Source: Clostridia bacterium (lineage in GTDB: Bacteria > UBA6262 > WVXT01 > JAUXBS01). From it: 7,228 nucleotides of DNA. Positions 6,639-7,228 of this stretch are shown piece after piece. A program made the position numbers and the translations under genes. Location: NCBI GenBank assembly GCA_030619245.1, contig JAUXBS010000058.1:1-7228 (forward strand). Direction: 5' to 3'. Positions within the stretch are counted from its first letter, which is position 1; every line of letters starts with the position of its first letter. A model generated the notes under the pieces. The model was not told the origin of the DNA. It did not search any database and saw only the letters and a program-made list of their open reading frames with translations.

Positions 6639-6684
6639 AAATATAGTGAAAAAAACGGAACAACAGAACGAAATATAGTGAAAA
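6639..6684. repeat. pair of 14-bp direct repeats (AAATATAGTGAAAA), 32 bp apart
   Basis: Two identical copies of AAATATAGTGAAAA lie at 6639-6652 and 6671-6684, start-to-start distance 32 bp, close to three helical turns. Similarity continues loosely beyond the 14 bp (A-rich followed by C). The second copy ends 6 nt before the -35 box at 6691. They could be tandem operator/activator sites or UP-element-like A-tracts for the downstream promoter; function is inference. Confidence 0.6.
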
Positions 6685-6690
6685 TAAACC

Positions 6691-6719
6691 TTGACAAATA
6701 ACCATTTTTGAACTATAAT
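6691..6719 (+). promoter_or_regulatory. consensus sigma70-type promoter for the DUF3800 leader
   Basis: TTGACA (6691-6696) and TATAAT (6714-6719) both match the consensus exactly and are separated by the optimal 17 nt. The region just upstream is A/T-rich, like an UP element, and contains one copy of the 14-bp direct repeat. Transcription would start near 6726, about 87 nt before the ATG of the DUF3800 gene and just before the structured leader. A perfect match of this kind is rare by chance and is the strongest regulatory signal in the window. Confidence 0.85.
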
Positions 6720-6725
6720 GATATT

Positions 6726-6797
6726 GTATTATAAAGGTACCCACTTAACGAAAGAGCCCTCGGGCTTGCTTTATGCTAGTTAAGTGGGTCATTTTTT
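6726..6797 (+). ncRNA. short structured leader/small RNA upstream of the DUF3800 gene
   Basis: The predicted transcript from the consensus promoter to the U-run is about 72 nt and folds almost wholly into one long hairpin. The outer stem is 11 bp (6739-6749 with 6779-6789). Inside it an asymmetric loop (G6750 against ATGCTA 6773-6778) leads to AAAG/CTTT (6751-6754 with 6769-6772), and then AGCC/GGCT (6755-6758 with 6763-6766) closes a CTCG tetraloop. Structured RNA motifs recurring upstream of DUF3800 genes have been reported by comparative genomics (the DUF3800 RNA motifs in Rfam, recalled from memory). I cannot assign this to one of them by eye. It may be an attenuating leader or an independent small RNA. 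Confidence 0.55.
6739..6797 (+). terminator. Rho-independent terminator/attenuator before the DUF3800 gene
   Basis: Perfect 11-bp arms ACCCACTTAAC (6739-6749) and GTTAAGTGGGT (6779-6789) are followed by CA and six T (6792-6797), the pattern of an intrinsic terminator for + strand transcription. It stands between the strong promoter and the coding start at 6813, so most transcripts should end here unless read-through is allowed. On the reverse strand the hairpin is followed only by a broken T-rich stretch, so it is mainly a + strand signal. It is too far from, and beyond a new promoter relative to, the panC operon to be simply its terminator, though it could stop read-through as well. Confidence 0.8.
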
Positions 6798-6812
6798 GTA
6801 TAGCCTGATCAT

Positions 6813-7228
6813 ATGAGAAAAATCAAGAATAAAAACTTATTTATATTTTTGGATGAATCTGGAAATTTCGTTTTTTCGAGTAAAGGAACAGAATACTTAA
6901 TATTCACTGCTTTAATTGTCGATAATTTCATGCCTCTTGAAAATAAACTAAATGAATTAAAAAGAGATTTAATACTTAAAGGAAATGACATAGAATATTT
7001 TCATGCTTCAGAAGATAGACAACATATAAGAGACAACGTTTACGATTTATTGGAAAAATACAAATCATTTTCAATTGATTCAATTGTTTTGGAAAAAAGG
7101 AAGACAAACCCGGCTATTAGTAACTATCATGACATATATATTAAAGCATATCATTACTTGCTTAAATATATATTTGAGAGGCATGAAACTGAAAAAGTTT
7201 ATATTTTTACGGATGCTTTGCCTCATGC
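6813..7228 (+). CDS. DUF3800 family protein, 3'-truncated by window edge
   Basis: The frame is open from ATG 6813 to the window end (138 complete codons). The N-terminus NLFIFLDESGNF (Asp14, Glu15) and the later EYFHASEDRQHIRD (61-74) are the hallmarks of DUF3800, and a strand ending in Asp134 (VYIFTD) follows. DUF3800 proteins are uncharacterised, are common in accessory and mobile regions, and are proposed by some to have a nuclease-like active site; no function is assigned here. The start lacks a Shine-Dalgarno sequence (upstream TAGCCTGATCAT). It lies 15 nt after the terminator U-run. GC is about 26% (47 G/C in the 180 bases 6841-7020), far below the upstream operon, with AAA, ATA, TTA and AGA favoured, which suggests horizontal acquisition. 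The rest of the protein, usually 200-300 residues in total, is outside the window. Confidence 0.85.
   Translation, partial: MRKIKNKNLFIFLDESGNFVFSSKGTEYLIFTALIVDNFMPLENKLNELKRDLILKGNDIEYFHASEDRQHIRDNVYDLLEKYKSFSIDSIVLEKRKTNPAISNYHDIYIKAYHYLLKYIFERHETEKVYIFTDALPH

Noticed and set aside
6739..6789. Integron attC-like site: ACTTAAC (RYYYAAC) and GTTAAGT (GTTRRRY) arms, with a cassette-like gene close behind
   Set aside because: The perfect pairing continues four bases beyond the R boxes and leads into a U-run, as expected for a terminator; the element is short for attC and there is no integrase or second site in the window. A search for further attC sites downstream would settle it.
6691..7228. 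Classic type III toxin-antitoxin locus (repeat RNA, terminator, ToxN)
   Set aside because: The architecture is similar, but the repeats lie upstream of the promoter, not in the transcript, and the protein is DUF3800, not a ToxN-like endoribonuclease.

Overview
The window is a dense, single-direction (+ strand) bacterial gene block of about 6.5 kb, followed by an AT-rich spacer and the start of a very different gene. The block has mid-range GC, strong use of AGG for arginine and ATA for isoleucine, and near-zero intergenic distances. Lysine/diaminopimelate genes using the aminotransferase (DapL) route, a PilT retraction ATPase and folate and pantothenate genes point to a free-living, type-IV-piliated, probably Gram-negative-type bacterium. 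An uncultured candidate phylum of the Omnitrophota/Elusimicrobiota/Goldbacteria kind would fit, but the assignment is a guess from gene content and codon use, not a demonstrated placement.

Layout: (1) 1-479, 3' part of dapB. (2) 486-1271, a FAH-family hydrolase/isomerase. (3) 1298-1777, a stand-alone cyclic-nucleotide-binding domain protein. (4) 1811-2896, pilT. (5) 2907-3224, a small two-helix membrane protein I do not recognise, carrying a G8 tract. (6) 3229-4395, dapL. (7) 4392-4904, folK. (8) 4906-5751, panC. (9) 5738-6532, a multi-pass membrane protein with an HELSH (HExxH) motif. Gaps run from small overlaps to 33 nt and I see no terminator between genes, so all nine look like one transcription unit. 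It mixes cell-wall/lysine precursor synthesis (dapB, dapL), cofactor synthesis (folK, panC) and pilus retraction (pilT, perhaps with the cNMP-binding protein).

6533-6812 is non-coding and AT-rich. It holds a REP-like palindrome overlapping the last stop codon, a 14-bp direct repeat at 32-bp spacing, a perfect sigma70-type promoter (TTGACA, 17 nt, TATAAT), and directly after it a short structured RNA ending in a Rho-independent terminator. Sixteen bases after the U-run, at 6813, a low-GC (about 26%) gene of the DUF3800 family begins and runs off the window end. Several structured-RNA motifs have been described upstream of DUF3800 genes, so the promoter, RNA, terminator and DUF3800 gene together are the most interesting element here: a candidate RNA-regulated, possibly horizontally acquired module beside a housekeeping operon.

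No tRNA, rRNA, CRISPR array, insertion sequence or convincing reverse-strand gene was seen.
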